Below, one piece after another: positions 1-8,653 of a DNA stretch of 56,469 bases. The stretch covers positions 1-56,469 of the forward strand of contig JAMXLO010000131.1 of the NCBI GenBank assembly GCA_024280945.1, read 5' to 3'. Made by a program: the position numbers and the translations under genes. The stretch's first letter is position 1. Every line of letters starts with the position of its first letter. The stretch is from Acetobacteraceae bacterium. GTDB taxonomy: Bacteria; Pseudomonadota; Alphaproteobacteria; Acetobacterales; Acetobacteraceae. The notes below the pieces were generated by a model. That model did not search any database, was not told where the DNA came from, and worked only from the letters and a program-made list of their open reading frames with translations.

Positions 1-2
1 TC

Positions 3-230
3 GTCCCGAAAAACGCCAGTTGCGACCCCACCGGCCACCAGCGCCTTGATTGGAACGTCGAGACGGTGCGGCGTTCTGCTGTAGAGAGGTTCCGGCCCGC
101 CGATGAGGGTATCCATCGCCTCCGCCACACGCTGACCTCCGTGTTCCTGATCCGCACCGGTCTGGGCCGCCGGGTGCGTACGGGCACCGCCCAAGTCGGC
201 CCCTTTCTGAGGCCCCGACCGGGGACCTGA
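3..230 (+). pseudogene. partial ORF at window edge, possible tyrosine-recombinase remnant
   Basis: This frame is open from the left edge to a TGA at 228-230, about 75 codons, with no start visible. The segment HRLRHTLTS (about residues 45-53 of the visible part) resembles the H-x-L-R-H-T box II of phage-type integrases. The expected LGH and final tyrosine motifs are missing downstream, so this would be a decayed or frameshifted C-terminus. It ends inside a direct repeat that recurs at a tRNA-Gln gene, which is where integrases usually sit. The match is short and could be chance; the reading is an inference. Confidence 0.25.
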
Positions 231-310
231 TTCAAATCCAGGCGGTGGTCTGTCAGCGAGATAAATATCGTGAATTTCGTGGCTGGCCTTCCTGGACACA
301 TTTCGAACCA
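223..310. repeat. left copy of tRNA-Gln-associated direct repeat (att-like)
   Basis: This stretch of about 88 bp aligns imperfectly with 1171-1259. Identical blocks are TGTCAGCGAGA (251-261 against 1199-1209), AATTTCGTGGCTGG (273-286 against 1227-1240) and TTCGAACCA (302-310 against 1251-1259). The right copy overlaps the 3' end of tRNA-Gln, so the left copy looks like a diverged duplicate of the tRNA 3' end and its flank. That is the usual trace of integration at a tRNA gene. The copies differ by substitutions and small gaps. Confidence 0.55.
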
Positions 311-553
311 TGTGCACGGCGCCAGACTCGGCGTTTTCGGCGAGTGTTTGAGGAACTCAGGAGGATGCGCCTCGCCGCCTGATGCTGGGGTGGCGTGGGG
401 TTGACGGTCGGCCTGATTGCCCCGGTCAGCGCGAACCTGTTGCACGGCCAATGCCAGTCGCTCGCACTGAACGTCCCCGCGGGTGAGCCGATCGACAGCG
501 AATGGCCCGGCAAGCCATTCCATGATACCCTCGTCCAAGGCTGGAGGCTTTCG

Positions 554-1114
554 ATGGACCTCGCTCAACCCAGCGCGGACCGATACTACTCCCGTGAGGA
601 GTTCAGGCAGTGGTACGAGGCCCAGACAAAGGGCCGCTACGAACGGGTGGACGGCGTGATCGTGGCCATGGCACCCGAGCGCGGCGCACACCTGCGGGTC
701 AAGGGAGCCGTCTACAGCGCGCTGAAGCGCGCGATCGCTGATGCCGGTGTGCCTTGCCAGGCATTGCCCGATGGCGCGACGGTGGAAACCGGCGACAGTG
801 ACTACGAGCCGGACGCCCTGGTGAATTGCGGCGAGCCAATGGCCGACGACGCGATCGCGGCGCCGAATCCGGTGATCATTGTCGAAGTCCTGTCGCCCGG
901 CACGGCATCGACGGATACGGGCGGCAAGCTGGCTGACTATTTTCGCGTGCCATCCGTTGCGCACTACCTGATCGTGCACCCGACGCGACGAACCGTTACC
1001 TATCACCGACGGGCCGGCGACGGCATCGACACACGGATCATCGTCAACGGACCAATCGCGATGGCCCCGCCCGGGATCGTCATCACGGTGGAAGAGATCT
1101 ACGGCGCCGTATAG
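554..1114 (+). CDS. Uma2 family (DUF820) endonuclease-like protein
   Basis: The 186-residue product has the Uma2/DUF820 layout, a PD-(D/E)XK-like restriction-endonuclease fold common in many copies in cyanobacteria and in scattered proteobacteria. Seen in the sequence are an N-terminal YYSREEFRQWYE segment, ERVDGVIVAMAPE, the acidic DYEPDALV strand, IIVEVLSPGT and a C-terminal LADYFRVPSVAHYLIV stretch; the Asp of EPDALV and Glu of VEVLSP fit the active-site pattern. The ATG at 554 is preferred over an upstream in-frame start at 395 because TGGAGG lies 6 bases before it and the upstream residues look non-coding. The gene sits alone between two att-like repeats, suggesting it was acquired. Its cellular role is unknown. 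Confidence 0.8.
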   Translation: MDLAQPSADRYYSREEFRQWYEAQTKGRYERVDGVIVAMAPERGAHLRVKGAVYSALKRAIADAGVPCQALPDGATVETGDSDYEPDALVNCGEPMADDAIAAPNPVIIVEVLSPGTASTDTGGKLADYFRVPSVAHYLIVHPTRRTVTYHRRAGDGIDTRIIVNGPIAMAPPGIVITVEEIYGAV

Positions 1115-1170
1115 ACCGATCGTCCCTTACCATTAGGTCGGCGGCCGGTTCGGCGGACCAGTCCTAGCCA

Positions 1171-1259
1171 GGACCGAGTTCGAGTCCAGCAAGGGGTATG
1201 TCAGCGAGACATTGATAACGTGGGTAAATTTCGTGGCTGGGGGACCTGGATTCGAACCA
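1171..1259. repeat. right copy of att-like direct repeat overlapping tRNA-Gln
   Basis: This is the partner of 223-310. It overlaps the CCA end, acceptor strand and T-arm of tRNA-Gln (minus strand) and continues into the sequence downstream of the tRNA. The roughly 950 bp between the copies hold only the Uma2-type gene. Confidence 0.55.
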
Positions 1260-1307
1260 AGGCTGCCCGGTCCAGAGCCGGGAGTTCTACCGCTAAACTA
1301 TCCCCCA
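1234..1307 (-). tRNA. tRNA-Gln (anticodon CTG)
   Basis: Read on the minus strand, the acceptor strand TGGGGGA (1307-1301) pairs with TCCCCCA (1244-1238). The D-arm follows, then an anticodon stem CCCGG/CCGGG around the loop CTCTGGA, giving anticodon CTG, which reads CAG. The T-arm contains GGTTCGAATCC. CCA is encoded at 1236-1234. The gene is complete, so any integration at its 3' end restored it. Confidence 0.93.
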
Positions 1308-1471
1308 TCGGCCAGCGCGGGACGGAATTAACATGCTCCACCCAGCGCCGGCAACCTCAGCGGAGTCGTCAGTGCGGCGAGGCGAAAGGACTTAACCGTC
1401 AGGCCTTGCTGTTGCGATGACGAAGCGGTCTTTGCAACCCGAGGCTTCGCAACCTTCCGACCGGACTTCGA

Positions 1472-2362
1472 TCAAGTTCGGCTGAAGATCGTGTCGACCG
1501 TGCGCCTGACGCTGTCCTGCCATGCCGGCAGTCGCAGCCCGAATACCGCCGCAAGTTTGCTGCAATCGAGCCGAGAGTCGGGTGGACGAATGGCTCTGGT
1601 GGGCCACTCGTGCGTTGAGATCGCCTCGACCATCGGCATGCTTCGTCCATACTGCACGGCTGCGGTGAACGTTGCCGTGGCCAGTTCGTGCCAGGTGGCG
1701 GCGCCCGTCCCAGCCGCATGATAGGTGCCGGCGTAGCGATCGTCCCAGCGGTCAAGCAATTGCCTAGCGACACTTAGGACGACCTTCGCCAAGTCCTGCG
1801 CACTGGTCGGGCAGCCAATCTGATCCGCCACAACCCGCAGGCTGCTGTTATGCTCACCGGCCGCCAGCATGGTTCGAACGAAGTTTTTGCCGACGGGCGA
1901 ATAGAGCCATGCCGTCCGGAGCACGACCGCATGTGGGCACCGCGTCAGGACGGCCTGCTCGCCGGCGAGCTTGCTCGCGCCATAGACGCCTTGTGGTGCG
2001 GTCATGTCGCTCTCGACGTACGGCGCGCCTTTCCGCCCATCAAACACATAGTCGGTTGAGATATGTATCAGCGGGATAGAAGCCGACGCACATAGTCGCG
2101 CCAATTCCGCGGGACCGTCGCGATTGACCCGGTAGGCCGTCGCCGCGTCGTCCTCGGCTGCATCTACATTAGTATAGGCAGCAGCATTGATGACCAGCGA
2201 TGGCGAGTAGGCGGTGAGCATATTTGCTATGCTGGCAGGCTGCACGATGTCCAGAACCGGCCGCTCGAGGCAGCGCACGGTCACACCGTGCGGCGGCGCT
2301 GCGTCGGCCAGCGCGACCGCCAGCTGACCGGTGCGGCCGATGACCAGGATTCGCGCTGTCAT
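1472..2362 (-). CDS. rmlD: dTDP-4-dehydrorhamnose reductase
   Basis: This enzyme carries out the last step of dTDP-L-rhamnose synthesis, NAD(P)H reduction of dTDP-4-dehydro-L-rhamnose in the cytosol. The 296-residue product has the nucleotide-binding GRTGQLA (9-15), the ISTDYVFDG block (101-109) and the Tyr127-x-x-x-Lys131 pair in VYGASK, all typical of RmlD. Its ATG directly abuts the TAG of rmlC with no gap. It is the last gene of the four-gene rml operon. Length is normal for the family. Confidence 0.96.
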   Translation of the reverse strand: MTARILVIGRTGQLAVALADAAPPHGVTVRCLERPVLDIVQPASIANMLTAYSPSLVINAAAYTNVDAAEDDAATAYRVNRDGPAELARLCASASIPLIHISTDYVFDGRKGAPYVESDMTAPQGVYGASKLAGEQAVLTRCPHAVVLRTAWLYSPVGKNFVRTMLAAGEHNSSLRVVADQIGCPTSAQDLAKVVLSVARQLLDRWDDRYAGTYHAAGTGAATWHELATATFTAAVQYGRSMPMVEAISTHEWPTRAIRPPDSRLDCSKLAAVFGLRLPAWQDSVRRTVDTIFSRT

Positions 2363-2920
2363 CTACGGGGCGTGCCACTCGCTGCATTCAGCAAGTCGGG
2401 GCAGCTCTAGGTCCTTTTCGGAAAGGATGACTTCTCCGACCGCAAGCGGCCACGGAATGCGCAGGGTCGGATCGTTCCAAATCACGCCGCGCTCCGCCTG
2501 CCGCTCCCATGGCGCTGTCACCTTGTAGATGACCTCGGTATCCGGCTCGAGCGTGCAGTAGCCGTGCAACAGCCCCACGGGAATCCACAGCTGCTGCCAA
2601 TTATCCGCCGACAACACCACGCCCGCGTAGCGACCATAGGTCGATGAGCCCGGCCGGATGTCGACAGCAACATCCCAGATCGATCCGCGCGCAACGCGGA
2701 TCAGCTTGCCTTGGGCGTTCGGGCCAATCTGCAGATGCAAACCGCGCACGACGCCTCGATCCGCCGAACGCACGTGGTTGTCCTGCACGAACGGTCCCCG
2801 GATGCCGGCCTCGACAAAGCGTCGCTCATTCCAGGTCTCCGAGAAGAAGCCGCGTTCGTCAACAAACCGAGGCGGTGTCAGCAGGAGCACGCCAGGAATG
2901 GTTGTCGGCTCGACAATCAT
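2363..2920 (-). CDS. rmlC: dTDP-4-dehydrorhamnose 3,5-epimerase
   Basis: RmlC epimerises C3 and C5 of dTDP-4-dehydro-6-deoxy-D-glucose. The 185-residue cupin shows the catalytic His62 in VVRGLHLQ and Tyr132 in EVIYKV, both at the classical positions. RGFFSETW near residue 23 and the basic [14 protein letters not shown] segment near the C-terminus are also standard. The usual AHGF is LLHGY here, a mild variant. Its start overlaps the stop of rmlA by four bases (2917-2920), implying translational coupling. Confidence 0.96.
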   Translation of the reverse strand: MIVEPTTIPGVLLLTPPRFVDERGFFSETWNERRFVEAGIRGPFVQDNHVRSADRGVVRGLHLQIGPNAQGKLIRVARGSIWDVAVDIRPGSSTYGRYAGVVLSADNWQQLWIPVGLLHGYCTLEPDTEVIYKVTAPWERQAERGVIWNDPTLRIPWPLAVGEVILSEKDLELPRLAECSEWHAP

Positions 2921-3792
2921 GCCTGCTCTCCATCGGCAAGCTCCTCGAGAACCCGGCCGAGTTCCGTCTTGCCGAGATGACGTGCGGTGGCGCGCAACCT
3001 GTCGGCGTCGATATAGCCCATTCGGAACGCCACCTCCTCGGGACAGCCAACCAGCATGCCAGTACGCGATTGAATGGTCTGCACGAATGTTGCCGCCTGC
3101 AGCAACGAATCCGGTGTACCTGCATCGAGCCAGGCACAGCCTCGTGACAACCGCTCCACCGTCAGCGTTCCTGCGTCCAGATAGAGTCGGTTAAGGTCCG
3201 TGATCTCCAGCTCACCGCGTGCCGACGGGCGAATGGTGCGCGCCAGATCACTGACTGCTTCGTCGTAGAAGTAGAGACCTGTCACGGCCCAGTTCGATTG
3301 TGGTGCCGCCGGTTTTTCGACGATGTCCATCGCACGTCCGTCGTCGTCAAACAAAACGACGCCGTAGCGTTCCGGATCGCGCACCTGATAGGCAAAGACC
3401 GTCGCACCTGTCCCGCCCGCGGCAGCGGCCTGCAATGTCACCGACAGATGGTCGCCGTGGATCAGGTTGTCCCCGAGTACCAGCGCACACGCCTCGCCGG
3501 CGATCCAGTCACGACCGATCAGAAAGGCCTGCGCAATACCCTCGGGGCGCGGCTGCTCAGCATAAGCGAAACGCACACCAAAACGGTTGCCGTCTCCCAG
3601 CAGTCGTTGAAACTGCGGCAGGTCAGCCGGCGTGGAGATCACCAGGATGTCGCGGATACCGGCGAGCATCAGCGTCGACAACGGGTAATAGACCATCGGC
3701 TTGTCGTAAACCGGCAGCAGCTGCTTCGATGCGGCCAAGGTCATCGGATGCAGTCGCGTGCCGGAGCCACCGGCCAGTAAGATGCCTTTCAT
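2917..3792 (-). CDS. rmlA: glucose-1-phosphate thymidylyltransferase
   Basis: RmlA forms dTDP-glucose from dTTP and glucose 1-phosphate, the committed step of the pathway and normally feedback-inhibited by dTDP-rhamnose. The 291-residue product opens with the signature [13 protein letters not shown] followed by [16 protein letters not shown] (residues 6-37). The LGDNLIHGD segment carries the metal-binding aspartate. It overlaps rmlB by four bases (3789-3792) and rmlC by four bases. Confidence 0.97.
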   Translation of the reverse strand: MKGILLAGGSGTRLHPMTLAASKQLLPVYDKPMVYYPLSTLMLAGIRDILVISTPADLPQFQRLLGDGNRFGVRFAYAEQPRPEGIAQAFLIGRDWIAGEACALVLGDNLIHGDHLSVTLQAAAAGGTGATVFAYQVRDPERYGVVLFDDDGRAMDIVEKPAAPQSNWAVTGLYFYDEAVSDLARTIRPSARGELEITDLNRLYLDAGTLTVERLSRGCAWLDAGTPDSLLQAATFVQTIQSRTGMLVGCPEEVAFRMGYIDADRLRATARHLGKTELGRVLEELADGEQA

Positions 3793-4859
3793 GCCGCGGT
3801 CCCCAAAGGGATGTTACCCAGACGCTCGCCGGCATAGCGGCGGTTACGAATCGTCTGCCACCATTGGCGGTTTGCCAGATACCAATCGACGGTGCGCACC
3901 AGCCCGGTTTCGAAATCATGCGGCGCCGTCCAGGACAAGGCGGCCTCCGTTCGTGACGGGTCGATCTCGTAGCGAAAGTCGTGGCCCGGACGATCCGTGA
4001 CAAAGTGGATCAGCCGCTCCCGCGGACCGGTCGGATCCGGCTGACGGCGGTCGAGCTCGGCGCAGATCGCGCGGACCACGTCGAGGTTGCTGCGTGGCTG
4101 TCTCGCCCCGATAGCGTACGTGGCTCCTGGTTCACCCTGCTCCAGCACACGCACCAGTGCGGCGGCGTGATCCTCGACGAAGATCCAGTCACGGCGATTG
4201 GAACCATCGCCGTATACCGGGACGGCCTTGCCCTCCAATGCATTCAGCAGGACCAACGGGATCAGTTTCTCGGGAAATTGCCAGGGGCCATAATTGTTGC
4301 TGGTGTTGGAAACGATGACTGGCAGCCCGTAGGTGTGGAACCAGGCACGCACCAGGTGGTCGGACGATGCTTTGCTGGCAGCGTAGGGACTGCGTGGATC
4401 GTACCGGGTCGTCTCATCGAACGGTGTGTCGGCCACACCGAGTGCGCCGAACACTTCATCCGTCGATATGTGGTGGAATCGGAATGCCGCACGGCGCGTC
4501 GGGCTGAGTGTCGCGCAATACCGTCGCGCCTCCTCCAGCAGCGTGAACGTGCCGATGATGTTGGTTGTCATGAACGCAGCCGGACCATCGATCGAACGAT
4601 CAACGTGGCTTTCAGCCGCCAGATGCATCACTGCGTCCGGCTGATAATTTGCAAATATCTGGCGCATCGCGGCGGCATCGCCGATGTCAGCCTGGACCAG
4701 CATATGCCGATGATGGCTCCGCGCTTCCTCCAACGCCTCCTCGGATGCCGCATATGTCAGTTTATCGACGTTGATCGATACGTGATCGGAGTGGCGCACC
4801 AGGTGACGCACCACGGCCGAACCAATGAAGCCACAACCACCAGTAACTAGTAATTTCAT
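3789..4859 (-). CDS. rmlB: dTDP-glucose 4,6-dehydratase
   Basis: RmlB converts dTDP-glucose to dTDP-4-dehydro-6-deoxyglucose with tightly bound NAD. The 356-residue extended SDR has GGCGFIG (7-13), the Thr133-Asp134-Glu135 dehydratase triad in ISTDEVFG and Tyr159-x-x-x-Lys163 in [19 protein letters not shown] (79-90) is diagnostic of this enzyme. It is the first gene of the rml operon. Only 45 bases separate it from the stop of fluC upstream on the same strand, so the operon could be read partly from the fluC side. Confidence 0.97.
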   Translation of the reverse strand: MKLLVTGGCGFIGSAVVRHLVRHSDHVSINVDKLTYAASEEALEEARSHHRHMLVQADIGDAAAMRQIFANYQPDAVMHLAAESHVDRSIDGPAAFMTTNIIGTFTLLEEARRYCATLSPTRRAAFRFHHISTDEVFGALGVADTPFDETTRYDPRSPYAASKASSDHLVRAWFHTYGLPVIVSNTSNNYGPWQFPEKLIPLVLLNALEGKAVPVYGDGSNRRDWIFVEDHAAALVRVLEQGEPGATYAIGARQPRSNLDVVRAICAELDRRQPDPTGPRERLIHFVTDRPGHDFRYEIDPSRTEAALSWTAPHDFETGLVRTVDWYLANRQWWQTIRNRRYAGERLGNIPLGTAA

Positions 4860-4904
4860 TCTCTGGTTGTATGCCCTATTCCAGCCGCCGCTGGGAAGCG
4901 CTCT

Positions 4905-5291
4905 TTACGCTCTGCCCAGCAGCCAGCCTCCCCAAGCAACTCCTACGCACAGGATCAGAGATCCGGCCATGTAGCCAACTGCCGGCCACGCATCGCCGGA
5001 CTGCAGCAGTTCGAGTGTCTGCAGGCTGAATGCCGAAAATGTGGTGAACCCGCCGCAGATCCCGACCATCAGGAACACACGGACATCTGGGTGCATCGCG
5101 ACACGGGCGGGCGTGAGCGTGATTGCGGCCACCAGACCGATCACGAAAGAGCCCAGCATATTGATCAGGAGCGTGCCCCATGGGAACCGTGGGCCGGTCA
5201 GCGTCGCCACCGCAGCAGTGACCCAGAAGCGAGCCAGGCTGCCTAGCGCTCCGCCAAGCGCTACAGCGAGCCAGGTAACAGGGGATCCCAT
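4905..5291 (-). CDS. crcB: fluoride ion channel FluC/CrcB
   Basis: FluC is a dual-topology dimeric membrane channel that lets fluoride leave the cell. The ATG at 5291 gives 128 residues, the normal family size, with AAAGG placed 8 bases upstream. A much longer reading of the frame, back to 5894, runs antisense through the marR gene and is rejected. Four hydrophobic segments are evident. GGFTTFSAF (80-88) is the channel signature with the phenylalanine box, and Asn44 in LLINMLGSF is the conserved pore-region asparagine. It lies divergent to the marR-emrAB operon and upstream of rml on the same strand. I saw no fluoride-riboswitch-like leader. Confidence 0.93.
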   Translation of the reverse strand: MGSPVTWLAVALGGALGSLARFWVTAAVATLTGPRFPWGTLLINMLGSFVIGLVAAITLTPARVAMHPDVRVFLMVGICGGFTTFSAFSLQTLELLQSGDAWPAVGYMAGSLILCVGVAWGGWLLGRA

Positions 5292-5413
5292 AGCCCAGCC
5301 TTTAGCAGCGATCCTGTCGTTTCTGAAGGTTTCGGCGGGGCACCGAGGACCAGCCGGACGCGGAATCGTGAGGGCCGACCCGCGTAGTGCGCATAGGACA
5401 AAGTCTGGCGAGT

Positions 5414-5437
5414 TATCATAAGCCAGCTTATTATCAG
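5414..5437. promoter_or_regulatory. palindromic operator candidate upstream of marR-emrAB
   Basis: The core ATAAGC-CA-GCTTAT (5419-5432) is a perfect inverted repeat with 6-bp arms and a 2-base spacer. The match extends imperfectly outward to TTATC and TATCA. It sits 30 bases before the GTG of the MarR-type regulator and between two divergent genes. That size and position are typical of an autoregulatory MarR operator. Confidence 0.6.
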
Positions 5438-5462
5438 CAAGCCTCCTCAAGGACCTATCGCA

Positions 5463-5945
5463 GTGCACGATTTTCAGCGCGATCTGATGTTCCTGCTGCA
5501 CGACGTTGCCCGGCTGCTCCGGTTCGACGCCGACAAGCGGGCCAGCGTGCACGGCATGACTCGCGCTCAGTGGGGCATCCTGATCTGGCTGGAGCGCCAG
5601 CCGGGTCTTTCGCAGAAGGAGCTGGCCGAACTCCTCGAGGTGGAGCCGATTACCGTCGCCCGCCTTATCGACCGCCTGGAAGGTCGGGGCATGGTGGAGC
5701 GTCGGCCCGACCCGAAGGATCGCCGCATCTGGCGCCTCCACCTCTGCAAACCTGCTTATCCTGTGCTGCGCGAAATTGACCGTCAGCGCGAGGAGATGCG
5801 CCTGCTGGTTACCCACGGCCTGAACGAAGCGACAATAGAGACGATGACTGAAGCGTTGCTCACGATGAAAACGACCCTGACTCACGATATCCACCAGCTC
5901 CGCCGTTACGCATCCGCGGATGCCGAAGCGCGGGAGATCGCCTGA
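5463..5945 (+). CDS. MarR family transcriptional regulator
   Basis: This 160-residue protein has the MarR winged-helix layout: an N-terminal dimerisation helix (about 1-30), the DNA-binding core (about 32-101) with LSQKELAELLEVEPITVARLIDRLEGRGMVERRPDPKDRR, quoted here only to locate the helix-turn-helix and wing, and a C-terminal helix pair. The GTG start at 5463 is supported by AAGGA 8 bases upstream. Its stop overlaps the ATG of the next gene (TGATG), so it is co-translated with the efflux genes. It probably represses its own operon through the palindrome at 5414-5437 and is released by a drug-like or phenolic ligand. The ligand cannot be told from sequence. Confidence 0.93.
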   Translation: MHDFQRDLMFLLHDVARLLRFDADKRASVHGMTRAQWGILIWLERQPGLSQKELAELLEVEPITVARLIDRLEGRGMVERRPDPKDRRIWRLHLCKPAYPVLREIDRQREEMRLLVTHGLNEATIETMTEALLTMKTTLTHDIHQLRRYASADAEAREIA

Positions 5946-7039
5946 TGTCGCAGGCCGCCACCGCCGGCCCTGCTCCGCGCGTCGCCGAAGCGCCGGTCCG
6001 CACCCGTCGCCTCAGCCGCGCCCTGCTGCGTCCCATCCTGATGTTGGGCGGCATTCTGGTCGTTGCCATCGCCTCAGGTGCCTATTGGCTGACTGGAGGG
6101 CGCTACGTCTCGATCGACGACGCCTATGTCCGCGCTGCGAAGCAATCACTTTCGACCGATGTGTCGGGCATGGTTGCTACCGTCCCGGTGCGCGAGGGTC
6201 AGCGGGTCACCAAGGGTGACGTGCTGCTGAGGCTCGATCCGAGGCAGTTCCAGATCGCCGTTGATGGCGCCCGGGCCAACCTCATCGGCACAGTGTCCAG
6301 TCTTAACGCCATGAAAATGGATTATCGCCGGCTGTTGGGCGAAGTCGCGGTGAAGGAGGCCCAGGTCCAATCCGACCAGGCAAACTTCGAGCGTTACTCC
6401 AATCTGGTGAAGTCTGGCGGGGTCACTCGGGCGGATTATGACAACATGCGCTTCCAGCTCGCCGCCAACCAGCGGGCAGTGGCGGCACTGAGGACCATGG
6501 CCGAGGTGCAGCTCGCAAAACTGCAGGGCGATCCCGACATCGACGTGACGCAGATGCCCGAGTATCTGCAGGCGAAGGCAAGGCTCGATGAAGCGCAGCG
6601 CCAGCTCGATCACACGGTGATCCGTGCGCCGTTCAATGGCGTCGTGACACAAGTAGATACGATACAGCCCGGTATGTATCTCGCCGCCGCGACCGCCGCA
6701 TTCGGCATCGTCTCGGACGAAGACATCTGGATCGAGGCCAATCCAAAGGAAACCGAATTGACCTGGGTGAAGCCGGGCGACCCAGTGCGCGTTGACGTCG
6801 ACACCTATCCTGGCCGCTCCTGGACCTGCCGGGTGGCAAGCATCGCACCAAACTCCGGATCGGAATTTTCGGTTCTGCCAGCGCAGAACACCTCGGGCAA
6901 CTGGGTGAAGGTCGTGCAGCGCATTCCGGTCCGCATCACCTGCGACCATAAGCAGGGTGAGCCTCAGTTGCGCGCCGGCATGAGTGTCGAGGCGACAATC
7001 GACACCGGTCATCGGCGCAGTCTCTCCGATCTGTTCTAA
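5945..7039 (+). CDS. emrA: EmrA/HlyD-type membrane fusion protein
   Basis: This is the periplasmic adaptor of a tripartite efflux pump, linking the inner-membrane MFS pump to an outer-membrane channel. The 364-residue protein has one N-terminal membrane anchor (about 30-50), the biotinyl-lipoyl half motifs DDAYVRAAKQSLSTDVSG (58-75) and VIRAPFNGVVTQVDTIQPG, a coiled-coil hairpin between them and a C-terminal beta-barrel region. No outer-membrane factor gene is adjacent, so a channel encoded elsewhere must be shared. It overlaps the regulator stop by one base. Confidence 0.93.
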   Translation: MSQAATAGPAPRVAEAPVRTRRLSRALLRPILMLGGILVVAIASGAYWLTGGRYVSIDDAYVRAAKQSLSTDVSGMVATVPVREGQRVTKGDVLLRLDPRQFQIAVDGARANLIGTVSSLNAMKMDYRRLLGEVAVKEAQVQSDQANFERYSNLVKSGGVTRADYDNMRFQLAANQRAVAALRTMAEVQLAKLQGDPDIDVTQMPEYLQAKARLDEAQRQLDHTVIRAPFNGVVTQVDTIQPGMYLAAATAAFGIVSDEDIWIEANPKETELTWVKPGDPVRVDVDTYPGRSWTCRVASIAPNSGSEFSVLPAQNTSGNWVKVVQRIPVRITCDHKQGEPQLRAGMSVEATIDTGHRRSLSDLF

Positions 7040-7050
7040 GATCTGCCAGC

Positions 7051-8592
7051 GTGGCTCCGGCTTCTCATGATCAGGTGCCGCATCGCCTGATCATCACCCT
7101 CTGCACTGTCGGTGCGACCCTGATGCAGGCGCTCGACCAAACGATAGCAAACGTAGCGCTGCCATATATGCAGGGCAGCCTGTCGGCCAGCTTCGACGAA
7201 ATCACCTGGGTGCTGACATCATACATCACGGCGGCGGCAATCATGACCGCGCCGGTCGGCTGGATGGCGGCGCGGTTCGGCCGCAAGTATCTGTTCATCG
7301 GCTGCCTGACCGGCTTCACCATCACCTCGATGATGTGCGGCGCAGCGCAGTCGCTGGACGAGATGGTGCTGTTCCGCCTGTTGCAAGGCATGTTCGGTGC
7401 GGCACTTGTGCCGCTCTCGCAAGCCACCATGCTCGATATCTATCCGGCCGAGCAACGCGGGAACGCCATGGCGATCTGGGGAGTGGGGGTGATGATCGGC
7501 CCTATCCTGGGACCGACGCTCGGCGGCTACCTCACCGAAATTTACAATTGGCGGTTTGTCTTCTACATCAACCTGCCGTTCGGTGTCCTGGCAACGCTCG
7601 GTCTTATCTTCTTCATGCCGCGTTCCCGCCCGAACGATAGCCTGCGTTTCGATTGGGTCGGCTTCACGGTGCTAAGCCTGGGCATCGGCGGGCTGCAGAT
7701 GATGCTGGACCGCGGCCAGAATCAGGACTGGTTCTCTTCTCCAGAGATCATCATCGAGGCAGTGCTCGGTGGGCTCGGCATTTACCTGTTCATCGTACAC
7801 ATGCTGACGGCGCGGCGTCCGTTCATCCCCCCCGCGTTGTTCAAGGACCGCAACTTCGCCGCAGGCATCGCCATGATGTTCGCCGCCGGCACAATCCTGG
7901 TATCGAGTTCGTCGCTGATGGCGCCGTGGCTGCAGAACCTGGCCAATTATCCGGTCGATACCGCCGGCCTGATCATGGCACCGCGAGGTATTGGAACGAT
8001 GGTCGCCATGGTGCTCGCCGGCCGTATTGCGACCCGTATCGATCCGCGCGTTGTCATGGCCTTCGGCATTCTATGCGTCGTCTGGTCGATCTGGGAGCAG
8101 ACCCGGTGGACGCCGGACATCAATGAACGGTGGTTGATCTTTACCATCACCGTGCAGGGATTTGGCTTGGGTCTGCTGTTCATCCCACTGCAAATGGTCG
8201 CCTTTGCCACCCTGCCGGTGATGCTGCGCACTGACGGGGCGTCACTGTTCAGCCTGGCGCGCAATATCGGTGCGGCGATCGGGGTTTCTGTTACTACTGC
8301 CATGCTGGCGCACAATTCGCAGGTGCTGCATGCCGAGATCGGCTCGTGGGCCAATCCGTTCAACCGCGCGCTGCAGGACGGTGGCGCGGTGCAGCAGTAT
8401 CTCGACCCGGGGACACGGCATGGCGCGGCGCTGCTGGATCATCTGATCAATCAGCAGGCCCAGATCATCGCGTATATCAATGATTACAAGATGATGATCT
8501 TCACCACCCTGCCGGCGCTGCTGCTGTTGTTGCTGATGCGCCGGCCGCGCCAGGCGCCACGGACCGCAGAGTCGCACGCAGCCATGGAGTGA
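7051..8592 (+). CDS. emrB: EmrB/QacA-type DHA2 family MFS drug transporter
   Basis: This proton-driven multidrug exporter has 513 residues and about 14 hydrophobic segments, as in the DHA2 family. The LDQTIANVALPYMQGSL motif in the first helix region is the DHA2 signature, and motif C appears as GVMIGPILGPTLGGYL followed by NWRFVFYINLPFG. The start is GTG, 11 bases after the emrA stop, with only a weak ribosome-binding site. The two genes act as one pump. Only 275 bases follow before the next gene, which has its own promoter. Confidence 0.95.
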   Translation: MAPASHDQVPHRLIITLCTVGATLMQALDQTIANVALPYMQGSLSASFDEITWVLTSYITAAAIMTAPVGWMAARFGRKYLFIGCLTGFTITSMMCGAAQSLDEMVLFRLLQGMFGAALVPLSQATMLDIYPAEQRGNAMAIWGVGVMIGPILGPTLGGYLTEIYNWRFVFYINLPFGVLATLGLIFFMPRSRPNDSLRFDWVGFTVLSLGIGGLQMMLDRGQNQDWFSSPEIIIEAVLGGLGIYLFIVHMLTARRPFIPPALFKDRNFAAGIAMMFAAGTILVSSSSLMAPWLQNLANYPVDTAGLIMAPRGIGTMVAMVLAGRIATRIDPRVVMAFGILCVVWSIWEQTRWTPDINERWLIFTITVQGFGLGLLFIPLQMVAFATLPVMLRTDGASLFSLARNIGAAIGVSVTTAMLAHNSQVLHAEIGSWANPFNRALQDGGAVQQYLDPGTRHGAALLDHLINQQAQIIAYINDYKMMIFTTLPALLLLLLMRRPRQAPRTAESHAAME

Positions 8593-8624
8593 GTGAAGCT
8601 AGCGGCCCTCTCTGTCTTTTTTAG

Positions 8625-8653
8625 TTGACACTTTGTTAATTTTGGATTAACAC
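8625..8653 (+). promoter_or_regulatory. sigma70-like promoter candidate
   Basis: A consensus TTGACA (8625-8630) is followed after exactly 17 bases by TAACAC (8648-8653), in an AT-rich patch that stands out from the GC-rich surroundings. Transcription would start near 8660, giving an untranslated leader of about 200 bases before the secreted protein gene at 8868. Confidence 0.6.

Noticed and set aside
253-513. 86-codon open frame on the minus strand
   Set aside because: It spans the left repeat and has no protein-like features or ribosome-binding site.
5292-5462. Fluoride riboswitch before fluC
   Set aside because: I looked for the conserved GGNGAUGG start and found none in the leader.
5292-5894. 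N-terminal extension of the fluC frame
   Set aside because: It is antisense to marR and adds about 200 residues to a family of 125-130.
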